Of a stretch of 64,000 bases of DNA, positions 26,581 to 34,035 are shown piece by piece; the first letter of the stretch is position 1, and each line of letters starts with the position of its first letter. The translations under genes and the position numbers were made by a program. Source of the DNA: Nocardia sp. BMG51109 (lineage in GTDB: Bacteria > Actinomycetota > Actinomycetes > Mycobacteriales > Mycobacteriaceae); contig NZ_JAFQ01000004.1 in the NCBI RefSeq assembly GCF_000526215.1, positions 3,038,001-3,102,000 on the forward strand, in the 5' to 3' direction. Below the pieces are notes generated by a model. The model was not told the origin of the DNA. It ran no database searches and worked only from the letters and a program-made list of their open reading frames with translations.

Positions 26581-27194
26581 TCCGTCTGCTGCTGGCCGAC
26601 GACCACGCCATCGTCCGCGCCGGGCTGCGTGCCCTGCTGGACTCGGGCGCGGACGTCGAGGTGGTCGGCGAGGCCGCGACCGCGGAGGAATCCATAACCT
26701 TCTGCGGCACAACCGATGTCGATCTGGTGCTGATGGATCTGCGCTTCGGGCAGGGAAAGTCGGGGGTCGACGCGACGGCCGCGTTGCGCGGCCTGCCGCA
26801 TCCGCCGAACGTGCTCGTCGTGACCAACTACGACACCGACGCCGACATCCTCGGCGCCATCGAGGCGGGCGCCTGCGGCTACATCCTCAAGGACACGCCG
26901 CCCGCCGAGCTGTTGGCGGCCGTGCGCGGCGCGGCGGTGGGCGAGAGCGTCCTGTCCCCCTCGGTCGCCTCCCGGCTCAGAACCCGCGAGCGCAAGCCCG
27001 ACACCACCCTGAGCGCCCGGGAGATCGAGGTACTGCGCCTGGTCGCCGACGGCCACTCCAACCGCGACATCGGCAAGCGGCTGTTCCTCAGCGAGACCAC
27101 CGTGAAATCCCATCTGGTGCACATCTATTCGAAACTCGGCGTGAAGTCGCGGACGTCGGCGGTCGCGCGGGCCCGGGAGAGCGGGGCGATCTGA
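26577..27194 (+). CDS. LuxR/NarL-family response regulator
   Basis: A 205-residue regulator. The receiver domain holds Asp8 and Asp9, the phosphorylated Asp54 (LVLMDLRF), Thr83 and Lys105 (YILKD). The LuxR-type HTH is at residues 140-195 (LSAREIEVLRLVADGHSNRD, then FLSETTVKSHLVHIYSKL). It is the partner of the kinase encoded just upstream, to which it is translationally coupled. The target genes are not evident; nearby genes lack shared promoter motifs. Confidence 0.93.
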   Translation: MIRLLLADDHAIVRAGLRALLDSGADVEVVGEAATAEESITFCGTTDVDLVLMDLRFGQGKSGVDATAALRGLPHPPNVLVVTNYDTDADILGAIEAGACGYILKDTPPAELLAAVRGAAVGESVLSPSVASRLRTRERKPDTTLSAREIEVLRLVADGHSNRDIGKRLFLSETTVKSHLVHIYSKLGVKSRTSAVARARESGAI

Positions 27195-27312
27195 GAGGCT
27201 GTCCGGGTAGCGCGCATGCGGGATCGGCCCCGGGCGGTCGGCACGCTGTTCTGGGCCTGTTGCCGCAGCGGCGAACGGGCGACGGTATGCCCGCGTCTGC
27301 CGTCGATCGACG

Positions 27313-27645
27313 CTACTGGCCTGCCGTCACGATCGGTCCGTACCAGATGACCGGCAGGCCGGTCCCGGTGCAACTGACCCACACCTGCGCGCCAGGGGTG
27401 AACCGCAGGTAGATCGGTGCGGGGCCCTGCGCCCACACGTAGTAGGCCGGCGCGTATTCGAGAAACGGTGGCTGCGGGCTCACGCCTTGGCAGTTCCACC
27501 ATTCGCCGGGCGGGAGGTCGAACCGGATGACGCCACCGGGTTCGGGAGCTGGTGTCGGCGGTGTCGCGGAGGCCGTATGCGTGCCGAGGACACCCCAGGC
27601 GGCGATCGCGGCCGCGGTCACCGCCGTTCTCAGAACAGTTCTCAC
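27313..27645 (-). CDS. Small secreted protein of unknown function
   Basis: A 110-residue protein with a clear signal peptide: a positively charged start, a hydrophobic core (VTAAAIAAWGVLG) and a probable cleavage site after THTASA near residue 27. The mature part is proline- and tryptophan-rich with two cysteines (residues in WWNCQG and WVSCTGTG) that could form a disulfide. The family is not recognised. The GTG start at 27645 has GGGGGA a few bases upstream. It is convergent with the response regulator. Confidence 0.6.
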   Translation of the reverse strand: MRTVLRTAVTAAAIAAWGVLGTHTASATPPTPAPEPGGVIRFDLPPGEWWNCQGVSPQPPFLEYAPAYYVWAQGPAPIYLRFTPGAQVWVSCTGTGLPVIWYGPIVTAGQ

Positions 27646-27951
27646 TATGATCCCCCACTATCGCTGCCGGCCGACCGGGATCACTGGGTGTATGCACCGG
27701 TGCGGGTACGGGCCTTCGAATCTCGCTCAGGCTAAAGAAGATCGCTCGAACACGCCAACCCGGGGACCGTCCGGTCCGGACACTTCGTGGGTTCGGCTCG
27801 GGCGGTCGGAGCAGTGGGCTCCGATGCGGATTGGTCGTGATCCAGGTCGGCCGGTGACATCGACGGAACTCGGGACGGATACGTCGGCCGGAAGGCGGCT
27901 GTGGTCGCGCGGTTGCGGAGATTCGTCGGTCCTCGGTCGTAGGCTGGCGAC
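27646..27951. other. Intergenic gap with divergent promoters
   Basis: About 300 bp between the secreted-protein gene and the PPOX gene. It contains a 10-bp palindrome GCACCGGTGC at 27694-27703 and the -10 box of the plus-strand gene at its right end. No gene is supported. Confidence 0.5.
27940..27945 (+). promoter_or_regulatory. -10 box of a probable leaderless promoter for the PPOX gene
   Basis: TAGGCT ends six bases before the ATG at 27952, and there is no Shine-Dalgarno sequence. The spacing matches leaderless transcription. Confidence 0.5.
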
Positions 27952-28377
27952 ATGGCCTCCATTACCGATCCCCAAGTGCGTGAATTCCTGTCCCACGGCA
28001 CGCGCACCGGCAAGCTCGCGTTCGTGGCCAGTGATGGCCGGCCGGTCATCAATCCGGTCTGGTTCATCCTGGAGGGCGACGAACTGGTGTTCAACACCGG
28101 GAAGGACACCGCCAAGGGGCGGGCGATCGCGCGCGATCCGCGCTTGGCGTTATGCGTCGACCTGGAGGAACCGCCGTTCGGGTACCTGCAGGTGCAAGGC
28201 GTCGCCGCCGTCTCCGAGGATCCCGATGAGCTGCTGCGCACCGCCACGGCGATCGCCGGCCGGTACATGGGTGCCGACCGGGCCGAGGAGTTCGGCAAGC
28301 GCAATGCCGTGCCGGGCGAGCTGGTGGTCCGGCTGCGGCCCGGCAAGATCCTCGGCGGGTTCGATATGACCGGGTAG
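27952..28377 (+). CDS. PPOX-class F420-dependent oxidoreductase
   Basis: A 141-residue split-barrel flavin/deazaflavin-binding protein. GTRTGKLAFVASDGRPVINPVWFIL is the first part of the barrel, LVFNTGKDTAKGRAIARDPR the cofactor-phosphate-binding strand-helix, and VRLRPGKILGGFDM the C-terminal end; this pattern is typical of actinobacterial F420-binding PPOX proteins. It likely reduces an unsaturated compound with F420H2, or carries the cofactor; the substrate is unknown. Its stop is directly followed by the stop of the convergent MarR gene. Confidence 0.82.
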   Translation: MASITDPQVREFLSHGTRTGKLAFVASDGRPVINPVWFILEGDELVFNTGKDTAKGRAIARDPRLALCVDLEEPPFGYLQVQGVAAVSEDPDELLRTATAIAGRYMGADRAEEFGKRNAVPGELVVRLRPGKILGGFDMTG

Positions 28378-28842
28378 TCAGGTGGCCTCGTCGGCGAGTC
28401 GGCGCAGGTAGCCCGCGAATTGTCGGCGGTCGGGCTCGTCCCAGTCGGCGGTGAGTTCGTCGAAGCAGCGCCGCTGCCAGTCGTGGGCGGCGGCGAGGAG
28501 TCGTTCGCCGCTCTCGGCGAGTTCCAGGACGACCCGGCGGCGATCGCGGGCCGAGTCGGCCCGGGCGAGGTAACCGGCCGTCACGGTGTCGCGCACGATG
28601 CGGCTGGCACCGGAGTGGTCGAGGCCGAGCTGGGTGGCGACGGTCGTGACCGTGGCTTCCTGCCCGGACCGGTGCGCGGCCGACACCGCCTCCACGGCCT
28701 GGATGTACTGGACCCGGCGCACGTCGCCGTCGGGTTCGCCCGGAACCAGGGTCTGGTTGACCCAGCGGCGTGACCAGAACCGGACCAGCCGGAAGAGGGC
28801 CGGACCGCCCTCCGCGGCCGGGTCCTCTCGTCGATTGCTCAC
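28378..28842 (-). CDS. MarR-family transcriptional regulator
   Basis: A 154-residue winged-helix regulator. The DNA-binding part is TVATQLGLDHSGASRIVRDT with the wing AGYLARADSARDRRRVVLELAE. It is divergent from a VOC-family gene, and a strong palindrome lies between the two starts. A GTG at 28842 is chosen: TACAAT lies seven bases upstream, giving a leaderless transcript, and the operator overlaps this box, so the protein should repress itself. The frame is open 75 codons further but that part crosses the operator and reads into the VOC gene region. Confidence 0.85.
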   Translation of the reverse strand: MSNRREDPAAEGGPALFRLVRFWSRRWVNQTLVPGEPDGDVRRVQYIQAVEAVSAAHRSGQEATVTTVATQLGLDHSGASRIVRDTVTAGYLARADSARDRRRVVLELAESGERLLAAAHDWQRRCFDELTADWDEPDRRQFAGYLRRLADEAT

Positions 28843-28849
28843 GATGGCA

Positions 28850-28855
28850 ATTGTA
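28850..28855 (-). promoter_or_regulatory. -10 box of the MarR gene
   Basis: Read on the minus strand, TACAAT is followed by seven bases and the GTG start. It overlaps the left operator half-site at 28851-28861. Confidence 0.5.
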
Positions 28856-28894
28856 TGCGATCTGCATGTATATTTGTATGCGTATCGCATACAA
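28851..28894. promoter_or_regulatory. MarR-type operator between the MarR and VOC genes
   Basis: A perfect palindrome at 28874-28894 has nine-base arms TTGTATGCG and CGCATACAA around TAT. A second copy of the left arm, extended to TTGTATGCGAT, lies at 28851-28861 and pairs perfectly with ATCGCATACAA at the right end. The three half-sites cover the MarR -10 box and a TATATT (28869-28874) that could serve the VOC gene, so one regulator can shut both promoters. Confidence 0.75.
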
Positions 28895-28927
28895 AACTGG
28901 GGATGCCCACAGCCGAAGAGGTCTGCC

Positions 28928-29299
28928 ATGTCCATCGTTCTCAACCACACGATCGTGCCCGCCACCGACAAGCACACGGCGGCAACATTTTTCGCCGATC
29001 TGATGGGATTGTCGGTGGCGGCGCCGGCGGGCCCGTTCACTCCGGTGCGCGTCAACGACGACCTCACGCTCGACTTCGACCAGCGCGGCCGAGCCGAACC
29101 CGGCCACTACGCCTTCCTGGTCGACGACGCCACCTTCGACGCCGTGCTCGAACGCTTGGCGCAGTGGCCGGCGGTCGACTACGGGTCGGGCCCGGAACAC
29201 GGTTGGGACCGGCGGATCAATCACCTGGCAGGCGGCCGGGGCGTCTACGTCCGCGACCCGGACGGCCACAGCTACGAACTCTTCACGGCCGCGCCCTGA
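28928..29299 (+). CDS. VOC-family (glyoxalase/dioxygenase fold) protein
   Basis: A 123-residue vicinal-oxygen-chelate protein. LNHTIVPATDKHTAATFFADLMGL forms the first beta-alpha-beta unit with a metal-ligand-type histidine, and GRGVYVRDPDGHSYELFT the last one with a His and Glu. It may be a small metalloenzyme acting on a toxic electrophile or a binding protein of an inducer. The divergent MarR gene and its operator point to induction by a small molecule. The ATG at 28928 has GAAGAGG upstream. Confidence 0.82.
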   Translation: MSIVLNHTIVPATDKHTAATFFADLMGLSVAAPAGPFTPVRVNDDLTLDFDQRGRAEPGHYAFLVDDATFDAVLERLAQWPAVDYGSGPEHGWDRRINHLAGGRGVYVRDPDGHSYELFTAAP

Positions 29300-29366
29300 G
29301 CACCGAACCTGGACTACGGATCATCAGGAAGCTTGGCGGCGTTGTCGCAGGAAGCGGTCGCTGCTG

Positions 29367-29660
29367 ATGCTTCTGGATGACCGACTTCCTTCTCCCGCAA
29401 CGCAATTGGCGGTCCGCGATCGGCACACCGGCTTCGTCTCCTACATCGACATGGGCTGGCGGGAGTGGCAGGTGGGTGTGGAGTACGACGGTGACAAGCA
29501 CTGGACCGATCCCGATCAGCGCATGAAGGATATCGATCGGCTCGCGATGCTCGAGGCCCTCGGCTGGTGCATCATTCGCGTCAGCGCCAAGCACCTCTAC
29601 CGAAACCCTCTCCCCGTCCTCGAGCGAATTCGCACCGCTCTGCACCGCCGGGGTGCGCAC
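29367..29660 (+). pseudogene. Truncated DUF559-type endonuclease-like protein remnant
   Basis: About 100 codons resemble the C-terminus of the 300-residue DUF559/Vsr-like proteins common in actinobacteria: LPSPATQLAVRDRHTGFVSY, then IDMGWREWQVGVEYDGDKHW with the catalytic-type acidic residues, DIDRLAMLEALGWCIIRVS and LERIRTAL. The N-terminal 200 residues are missing and the frame has lost its stop, running on into antisense of the Nudix gene. The upstream codons continue the similarity for only a few residues (RKRSLLMLLDD). A decayed gene is the best reading. Confidence 0.65.
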
Positions 29661-29806
29661 CTGGACCAACGGTATGCGAGGAGCCTCCGCGTCGGGCCGG
29701 CCCGGCACTCTCGTGCAGCGCGAACAGTGCCGGATTTGCCGGATTTCGGCCTGCGTGGGCTGGGCATTCTGGGTGGGCGGGGTGCCGGATTCGGGTCGGC
29801 GGTAGG

Positions 29807-30376
29807 TCATCGGGTGACCGGAGGCAGGGTGCTGTCGAGTTTGCGGATGAATCGTGGCAGGTGCGGATCGGACTGCGGCAGGCCGTACGGGTCGAGGTCC
29901 CACCAGCGAGCGCTCGTGAATTCCGCAGGGGCGAGCGGGTATTCGCGCGAGCGGTCGCATCGGACGGCGTACCACAGGCTGACGTCTACATGGGGATCGG
30001 CGCCGACCGTTGTCGTGACGGTCAGCATCAGCGGCCGCTCGCCGGCGACGGAGAAATCGGCCGCTATACCGATCTCCTCGGTGGCTTCCCGTCGCGCCGC
30101 CTCCAGGGGATGTTCGCCCGGTTCGACGTGCCCGCCCATCGGCAGCTCCAGATTCGACTTGCGGTGGTGGCCCAGGTACAGGGCACGGCCGGCCGGATCT
30201 ACCAGTACGACGTAGCTGACCAGGTGCGGCGATGGAGCGGCGGGCTTGATGCGGCGGAAGATGTCGTCGGTGGCGGCGAGCCAGGTCAGCGTCTCATCGA
30301 TGTGCTGCCGCTCGAGTGCATCCAGCGGCGTCAGCCCTTGCACGATCTCGGAGACGAGGGCGGTGGCCGGTTTCAT
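29807..30376 (-). CDS. Nudix hydrolase
   Basis: A 189-residue protein with an intact Nudix box: GHVEPGEHPLEAARREATEE followed by IGI (catalytic Glu residues in REATEE). The preceding strand VVLVDPAGRALYLGHHRKSN and the substrate side YAVRCDRSREYPLAPAEF fit a general nucleotide-derivative pyrophosphatase. The 45-residue N-terminus is helical (LTPLDALERQHIDETLTWL), as in a subgroup of actinobacterial Nudix proteins. Two ATGs are possible (30388 and 30376); the second is preferred because TATGGT lies seven bases before it. The substrate is not predictable. Confidence 0.85.
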   Translation of the reverse strand: MKPATALVSEIVQGLTPLDALERQHIDETLTWLAATDDIFRRIKPAAPSPHLVSYVVLVDPAGRALYLGHHRKSNLELPMGGHVEPGEHPLEAARREATEEIGIAADFSVAGERPLMLTVTTTVGADPHVDVSLWYAVRCDRSREYPLAPAEFTSARWWDLDPYGLPQSDPHLPRFIRKLDSTLPPVTR

Positions 30377-30383
30377 GGCATGC

Positions 30384-30389
30384 ACCATA
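30384..30389 (-). promoter_or_regulatory. -10 box of a probable leaderless promoter for the Nudix hydrolase
   Basis: On the minus strand TATGGT is followed by seven bases and the ATG at 30376. Confidence 0.35.
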
Positions 30390-30675
30390 ACGACCGGGTC
30401 CGACATCTCCGGACTACACCGAAGCCCCTTCCCGCCGATCGCGTTCCGGTCCTGCGAATCGCTGGGCAATGGCGGCCTGGATTCGGTATGTGGGCGAGGG
30501 CGGCAATGGAACTCGGGCGGGTGTGCGGGGCTGGGGCCGGCGTGTGAGGCCGCCCGGCCGCTGATTCGTCCGATGCCGTTCTGCACGGCGGTGGGTATGT
30601 CGCTCGCGGATGGTCGTGGCAGCCGGGCTGTGCGGGCCCGTGATTGTTTGCTCGGACAGCGGGTAGGGCCTGGGT

Positions 30676-31236
30676 ATGAGCTTGGCGGAGTATCGGGACA
30701 AGCGTTCCGGGCGTGGTCCGGAGCCCCGGGGACGGCGGTCGCGGGGCCGGAAGGCCGGTGGTCCGCACTTCGTGGTTCAGCATCATGCGGCGAGCACCGA
30801 TCACTACGACTTCCGGCTGGAGATCGACGGTGTGCTGGTGTCCTGGGCGGTGCCGAAGGGGCCGTCGGCGAATCCGAGGGACAAGCGGATGGCCCGGCGC
30901 ACCGAGGACCATCCGATGGATTACGAGACGTTCGAGGGTGTCATTCCCGAGGGCGAATACGGCGCGGGCCGGGTCATCGTCTGGGATCGCGGCACCTACG
31001 CCGACGACGGCGAGCACGAGACGGCGGAGGCGCTGGAGCGTGGGCATCTGTCGTTCACTCTCGATGGCGAGAAACTGCGGGGCGGTTATGCGCTCACCCG
31101 CATTCGTCAGGGCAAGGACGAGACATGGCTGCTGGTCAAGAAGTCCGATGCCGAGGCGCGGCGGCGGCCGGTCGGTGATCGGCCGGAGTCGGTGCTGTCC
31201 GGGCAGACCCTCGACGACCTGTCGGAGTCGTCATGA
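30676..31236 (+). CDS. LigD-type 3'-phosphoesterase, stand-alone
   Basis: A 186-residue protein equal to the phosphoesterase (PE) domain of bacterial DNA ligase D. It trims 3'-phosphate and 3'-ribonucleotide ends in non-homologous end joining. The metal/catalytic residues are visible as His37, His43 and Asp45 in FVVQHHAASTDHYDFRLE, with the same spacing as His42-His48-Asp50 of Pseudomonas LigD, followed by the conserved WAVPKGPS, EDHPMDYETFEG and IPEGEYGAG blocks. The N-terminal 28 residues are basic. It is the first of three overlapping genes that together contain all LigD activities. A weak -10 (TAGGGC) stands six bases before the ATG. Confidence 0.9.
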   Translation: MSLAEYRDKRSGRGPEPRGRRSRGRKAGGPHFVVQHHAASTDHYDFRLEIDGVLVSWAVPKGPSANPRDKRMARRTEDHPMDYETFEGVIPEGEYGAGRVIVWDRGTYADDGEHETAEALERGHLSFTLDGEKLRGGYALTRIRQGKDETWLLVKKSDAEARRRPVGDRPESVLSGQTLDDLSESS

Positions 31237-32225
31237 TCGCTGACCTGCCGGAGGAGATGCGGGGACTGCTGCGTGCCGAGGACGTGCCCGCGTGGCGCTC
31301 ACCGACGCTGGCCACGCTGACCGACGGGCGCTTCTCCGACGATCGCTGGCTGTTCGAGCGGAAGTTCGACGGCATGCGCTGCCTGGCCTTCCGCGACGGC
31401 GAGCAGGTGCGGCTGATGTCGCGGAATCGGCAACCGTTGAACGACACCTACCCGGAACTTGTCGACGCGCTGGCCGCGCACGGGCCGTCGCGGTTCGTGG
31501 TGGATGGCGAGGTAGCGGCGTTCGAGGGGCGCCGGACCAGTTTCGCGCAATTGCAGCAGCGCATCGGCCTCACCGACCCGCGCGCGGCCCGGGCATCGGG
31601 GGTGCCCGTCTTCTACTATCTGTTCGATCTTCTGCACCTCGACGGGTATGCGACCGACAGGCTGCCGTTGTCGTGGCGTAAGCGGTTGCTGCGCAAGGCA
31701 TTCGAGTTCGAGGATCCGCTGCGCTACAGCCCGCATCGAGTCGGTGCCGGGGAGGCCGCCTATCGGGAGGCGTGCGAGCGCGGGGACGAGGGGGTGATCG
31801 CCAAGTCGGCCGAGACGGGCTACGAGGGCCGCCGCTCGACCGCCTGGTTGAAGTTCAAATGCGTGCGGGATCAGGAATTCGTGATCGGTGGCTATACCCC
31901 GCCGCAGGGGAGCCGGGTCGGGCTGGGAGCGCTGCTGGTCGGCTACCACAGCGGCGGCGACCTGGTCTATGCCGGCAAGGTCGGTACCGGCTTCGACACC
32001 GCGACGCTGCGCAGCCTGCACGAGCGGCTGTCCGGGCTCGAACAGGACGGTCCGCCGTTCACCCGGGGGCTGACCGGCTCGTCCGGCGCGCACTGGGTGC
32101 GGCCCGAGATGGTGGCCGAGGTGGCGTTCACCGAGTGGACCCGCGACGGGAAGCTCCGTCACCCGCGTTACACCGGGTTGCGCACCGACAAGAACGCCGG
32201 CGACGTGGTGAAGGAGAGTTCCTGA
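31233..32225 (+). CDS. ATP-dependent DNA ligase (LigD ligase domain type)
   Basis: A 330-residue ATP-dependent ligase. Lys44 in FERKFDGMR is the AMP-accepting lysine (motif I). DGEVAAFEG is motif III-like, YYLFDLLHLDG motif IIIa, DEGVIAKSAETGYEGRRST motif IV, and WLKFKC motif V. The C-terminal OB-fold follows (VIGGYTPPQGSRVGLGALLVG, ending KNAGDVVKESS). It corresponds to the ligase domain of LigD but is a separate protein. Four-base overlap with the upstream phosphoesterase and one-base overlap with the downstream polymerase gene indicate coupled translation and fixed stoichiometry. Confidence 0.93.
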   Translation: MIADLPEEMRGLLRAEDVPAWRSPTLATLTDGRFSDDRWLFERKFDGMRCLAFRDGEQVRLMSRNRQPLNDTYPELVDALAAHGPSRFVVDGEVAAFEGRRTSFAQLQQRIGLTDPRAARASGVPVFYYLFDLLHLDGYATDRLPLSWRKRLLRKAFEFEDPLRYSPHRVGAGEAAYREACERGDEGVIAKSAETGYEGRRSTAWLKFKCVRDQEFVIGGYTPPQGSRVGLGALLVGYHSGGDLVYAGKVGTGFDTATLRSLHERLSGLEQDGPPFTRGLTGSSGAHWVRPEMVAEVAFTEWTRDGKLRHPRYTGLRTDKNAGDVVKESS

Positions 32226-33103
32226 TGCCCCGCTTCGATGTCGAGATCACCCATGCCGATCGGGTGCTGTTCCCGCGCGACGGCATCACCAAAGGTGGTC
32301 TCGTGGACTACTACTCCGAGGTGGCCGAGGTGATGCTGCCGCATCTGAGGTCCCGGCCGCTGACGCTGTGGCGGTATCCCCGTGGCATCGGCGCGCAGGG
32401 CTTCGTTCAGCAGGACTTCGCCAAGTCGATGCCGGACTGGATGAGTCGCGCGGAGATGGAGAAGGAGGGCGGGACCGTCGTGCATCCCGTCGCCGATCGC
32501 CGCGAGGCGCTCGTGTGGCTGGCCAACCAGGACTGCATCACCCTGCACACCTGGCTGTCACGGCAGAGTCACGAACCCGATCGGCTCGTCTTCGACCTGG
32601 ATCCGTCCAGTGACGACTTCGGTGCCGTCCGGGGCACCGCCCGCGCCTGCGCCGGTGTGCTGGACGATCTCGGCCTGGCCACCTACGTGCAGACGACCGG
32701 GTCGCGCGGGTTGCATGTCGTTGTGCCGCTGCGCGGTAACGCCGACTTCGGTACGGTGCGGCAGTTCGCCCGGGACGTGGCCGAGGTGCTCGTCGACGAC
32801 GATCCCGCGCACCGCACGGTGGAGGCGCGCAAGGACAAGCGTGGTGAGCGCGTGTACATCGATGTGATGCGGAATGCATACGCGCAGACGGCCGTTGCGC
32901 CGTACGCGGTGCGGGCTCGCGAGGGTGCGCCGGTGGCGACCCCGCTCGACTGGGCCGAGCTGGACGATCGCGCGCTGCGGCCCGACGGATTCACCGTTTG
33001 CGATGTGCCCGAACGGGTTGCCGGACAAGGGGATCCGTGGGCCGGGATGAACCGGCATGCCCGGGCGCTGACCCGTCCGATCGAGCGGTTACAGCGCTCC
33101 TGA
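32225..33103 (+). CDS. LigD-type primase-polymerase, stand-alone
   Basis: A 292-residue archaeo-eukaryotic primase fold polymerase equal to the POL domain of LigD, which fills gaps and adds ribonucleotides at double-strand breaks. The metal-binding pair is Asp124 and Asp126 in LVFDLDPSSD; HTWLSR and TTGSRGLHVVVPL (the His of the sHhV motif) complete the active site. ITHADRVLFPRDGITKGGLVDYY is the standard N-terminus. The gene ends the three-gene end-joining set; its last 15 bases overlap a convergent small gene. Confidence 0.93.
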   Translation: MPRFDVEITHADRVLFPRDGITKGGLVDYYSEVAEVMLPHLRSRPLTLWRYPRGIGAQGFVQQDFAKSMPDWMSRAEMEKEGGTVVHPVADRREALVWLANQDCITLHTWLSRQSHEPDRLVFDLDPSSDDFGAVRGTARACAGVLDDLGLATYVQTTGSRGLHVVVPLRGNADFGTVRQFARDVAEVLVDDDPAHRTVEARKDKRGERVYIDVMRNAYAQTAVAPYAVRAREGAPVATPLDWAELDDRALRPDGFTVCDVPERVAGQGDPWAGMNRHARALTRPIERLQRS

Positions 33104-33298
33104 GCTTTCGAGCGTTCCCCGGCTTTCGAGTCGGGCGCGGGCATCGCGGGCGAGTTCGACCGGGTCGCGCTGTCCGGCATGATCCCGCTTGTGGCTACGG
33201 GACTGAACCCAATACATCACCGCCACAGTCGAATACGCGGTTCCTGCCGCGATCGGGAGGATGGCGAGCATGATGGCCGAGACGAGCATCAACCCCAC
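33089..33298 (-). CDS. Small membrane protein of unknown function
   Basis: A 69-residue protein with one membrane helix at residues 4-30 (MLVSAIMLAILPIAAGTAYSTVAVMY by type) followed by a charged tail (SRSHKRDHAGQRDPVELARD). The start is a GTG with AGGAGA six bases upstream on the minus strand, an unusually good ribosome site for this region and the main support for the gene. It converges on and slightly overlaps the polymerase gene. The family is not recognised. Confidence 0.5.
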   Translation of the reverse strand: MGLMLVSAIMLAILPIAAGTAYSTVAVMYWVQSRSHKRDHAGQRDPVELARDARARLESRGTLESSGAL

Positions 33299-33735
33299 GA
33301 GGTTCTCCTTCCGGCTTCGGTCGGTAGCTCCGGTCGCTGTTTCGGGGTGGTGGAGCGATATGGCGTACTTCGTGCCGCTGTTCGTTTCGGTGCGGTCGGG
33401 TGACGACTACCGAGGTTCTGCCGAGGGGCTACGCGTTACCGAATCCCGGTATGCGTGCTGGGGGCGAGCTGTCCGGCACGATGTCGGTACCTCTCCGCGT
33501 CGGCCTCGGGATGGGATCGTTGCTCGGGCATTCGACGTGCTACCCGGACCGGGCGTGGGTTCCGGAGATTCTCTGCTGTCGTCCGGCATAACCTGTCGTC
33601 GATTCTCCTCGTCGCTCGGAAGACCAACTGTCCCCGCGGTTCATGCCGTCCGCCGCGCTGCGGACGCGTGGCGTATCGGAGGAGACCTGCCCGAGCGGCA
33701 TCGCCGCGCAGGGGATCGAGCAGGTCTCCGCCGTC

Positions 33736-33787
33736 GCGTCACCCGGACTCGAACCGGCTTGCGCCGAGTGGCCCGAAACGGTGACGC
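33736..33787. repeat. Hairpin with tRNA-like acceptor and T-arm features
   Basis: Seven-base perfect arms, GCGTCAC (33736-33742) and GTGACGC (33781-33787), enclose 38 bases. On the minus strand the enclosed part includes GGTTCGAGTCC flanked by CCGG and CCGG, as in a tRNA T-arm next to an acceptor stem. At 52 bases it is too short for a tRNA and no anticodon stem is seen. Confidence 0.4.
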
Positions 33788-33801
33788 CGCGCGTAATAAC
33801 C

Positions 33802-33830
33802 CCGGCGCGTACGTTCAAACGCCGCGCCGG
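33802..33830. repeat. GC-rich hairpin, 8-bp perfect stem
   Basis: CCGGCGCG (33802-33809) pairs with CGCGCCGG (33823-33830) across a 13-base loop. There is no T-run on either side, so it is not a standard terminator. It lies 14 bp from the tRNA-like hairpin. Confidence 0.5.
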
Positions 33831-34035
33831 ACGATCGGGCGGCGGCGGATTCGGCTGTGGCCCTTGCTACCAGCGGAAATGCCGGTTGTGCGGGTCGGTG
33901 GGGTGGAGGGTTCGTGCACGGGGTGCGGGAACGGGCGCGAGCTTGCTGGCGGGGTGGTGCGGCGGTAAGGTTTTCGCTGGTACGGGGGATCAGCCGGGCC
34001 GCCCCGTCGAGGATTCCGGTGGCGAAGGGGTGCAC

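Larger units (their letters stand above)
33299..34035. other. 737-bp region without a supported gene
   Basis: Several frames are open, but none has a ribosome site, family motif or plausible composition. The stretch holds two notable inverted repeats (33736-33787 and 33802-33830) and at its right end GAAGGGG, the ribosome site of the lipoprotein gene. It may contain a structured RNA or the decayed remains of a gene. Confidence 0.45.

Noticed and set aside
33736..33787. A complete tRNA gene on the minus strand
   Set aside because: The acceptor-like and T-arm-like parts are present, but only 52 bases in total and no anticodon or D arm can be drawn.
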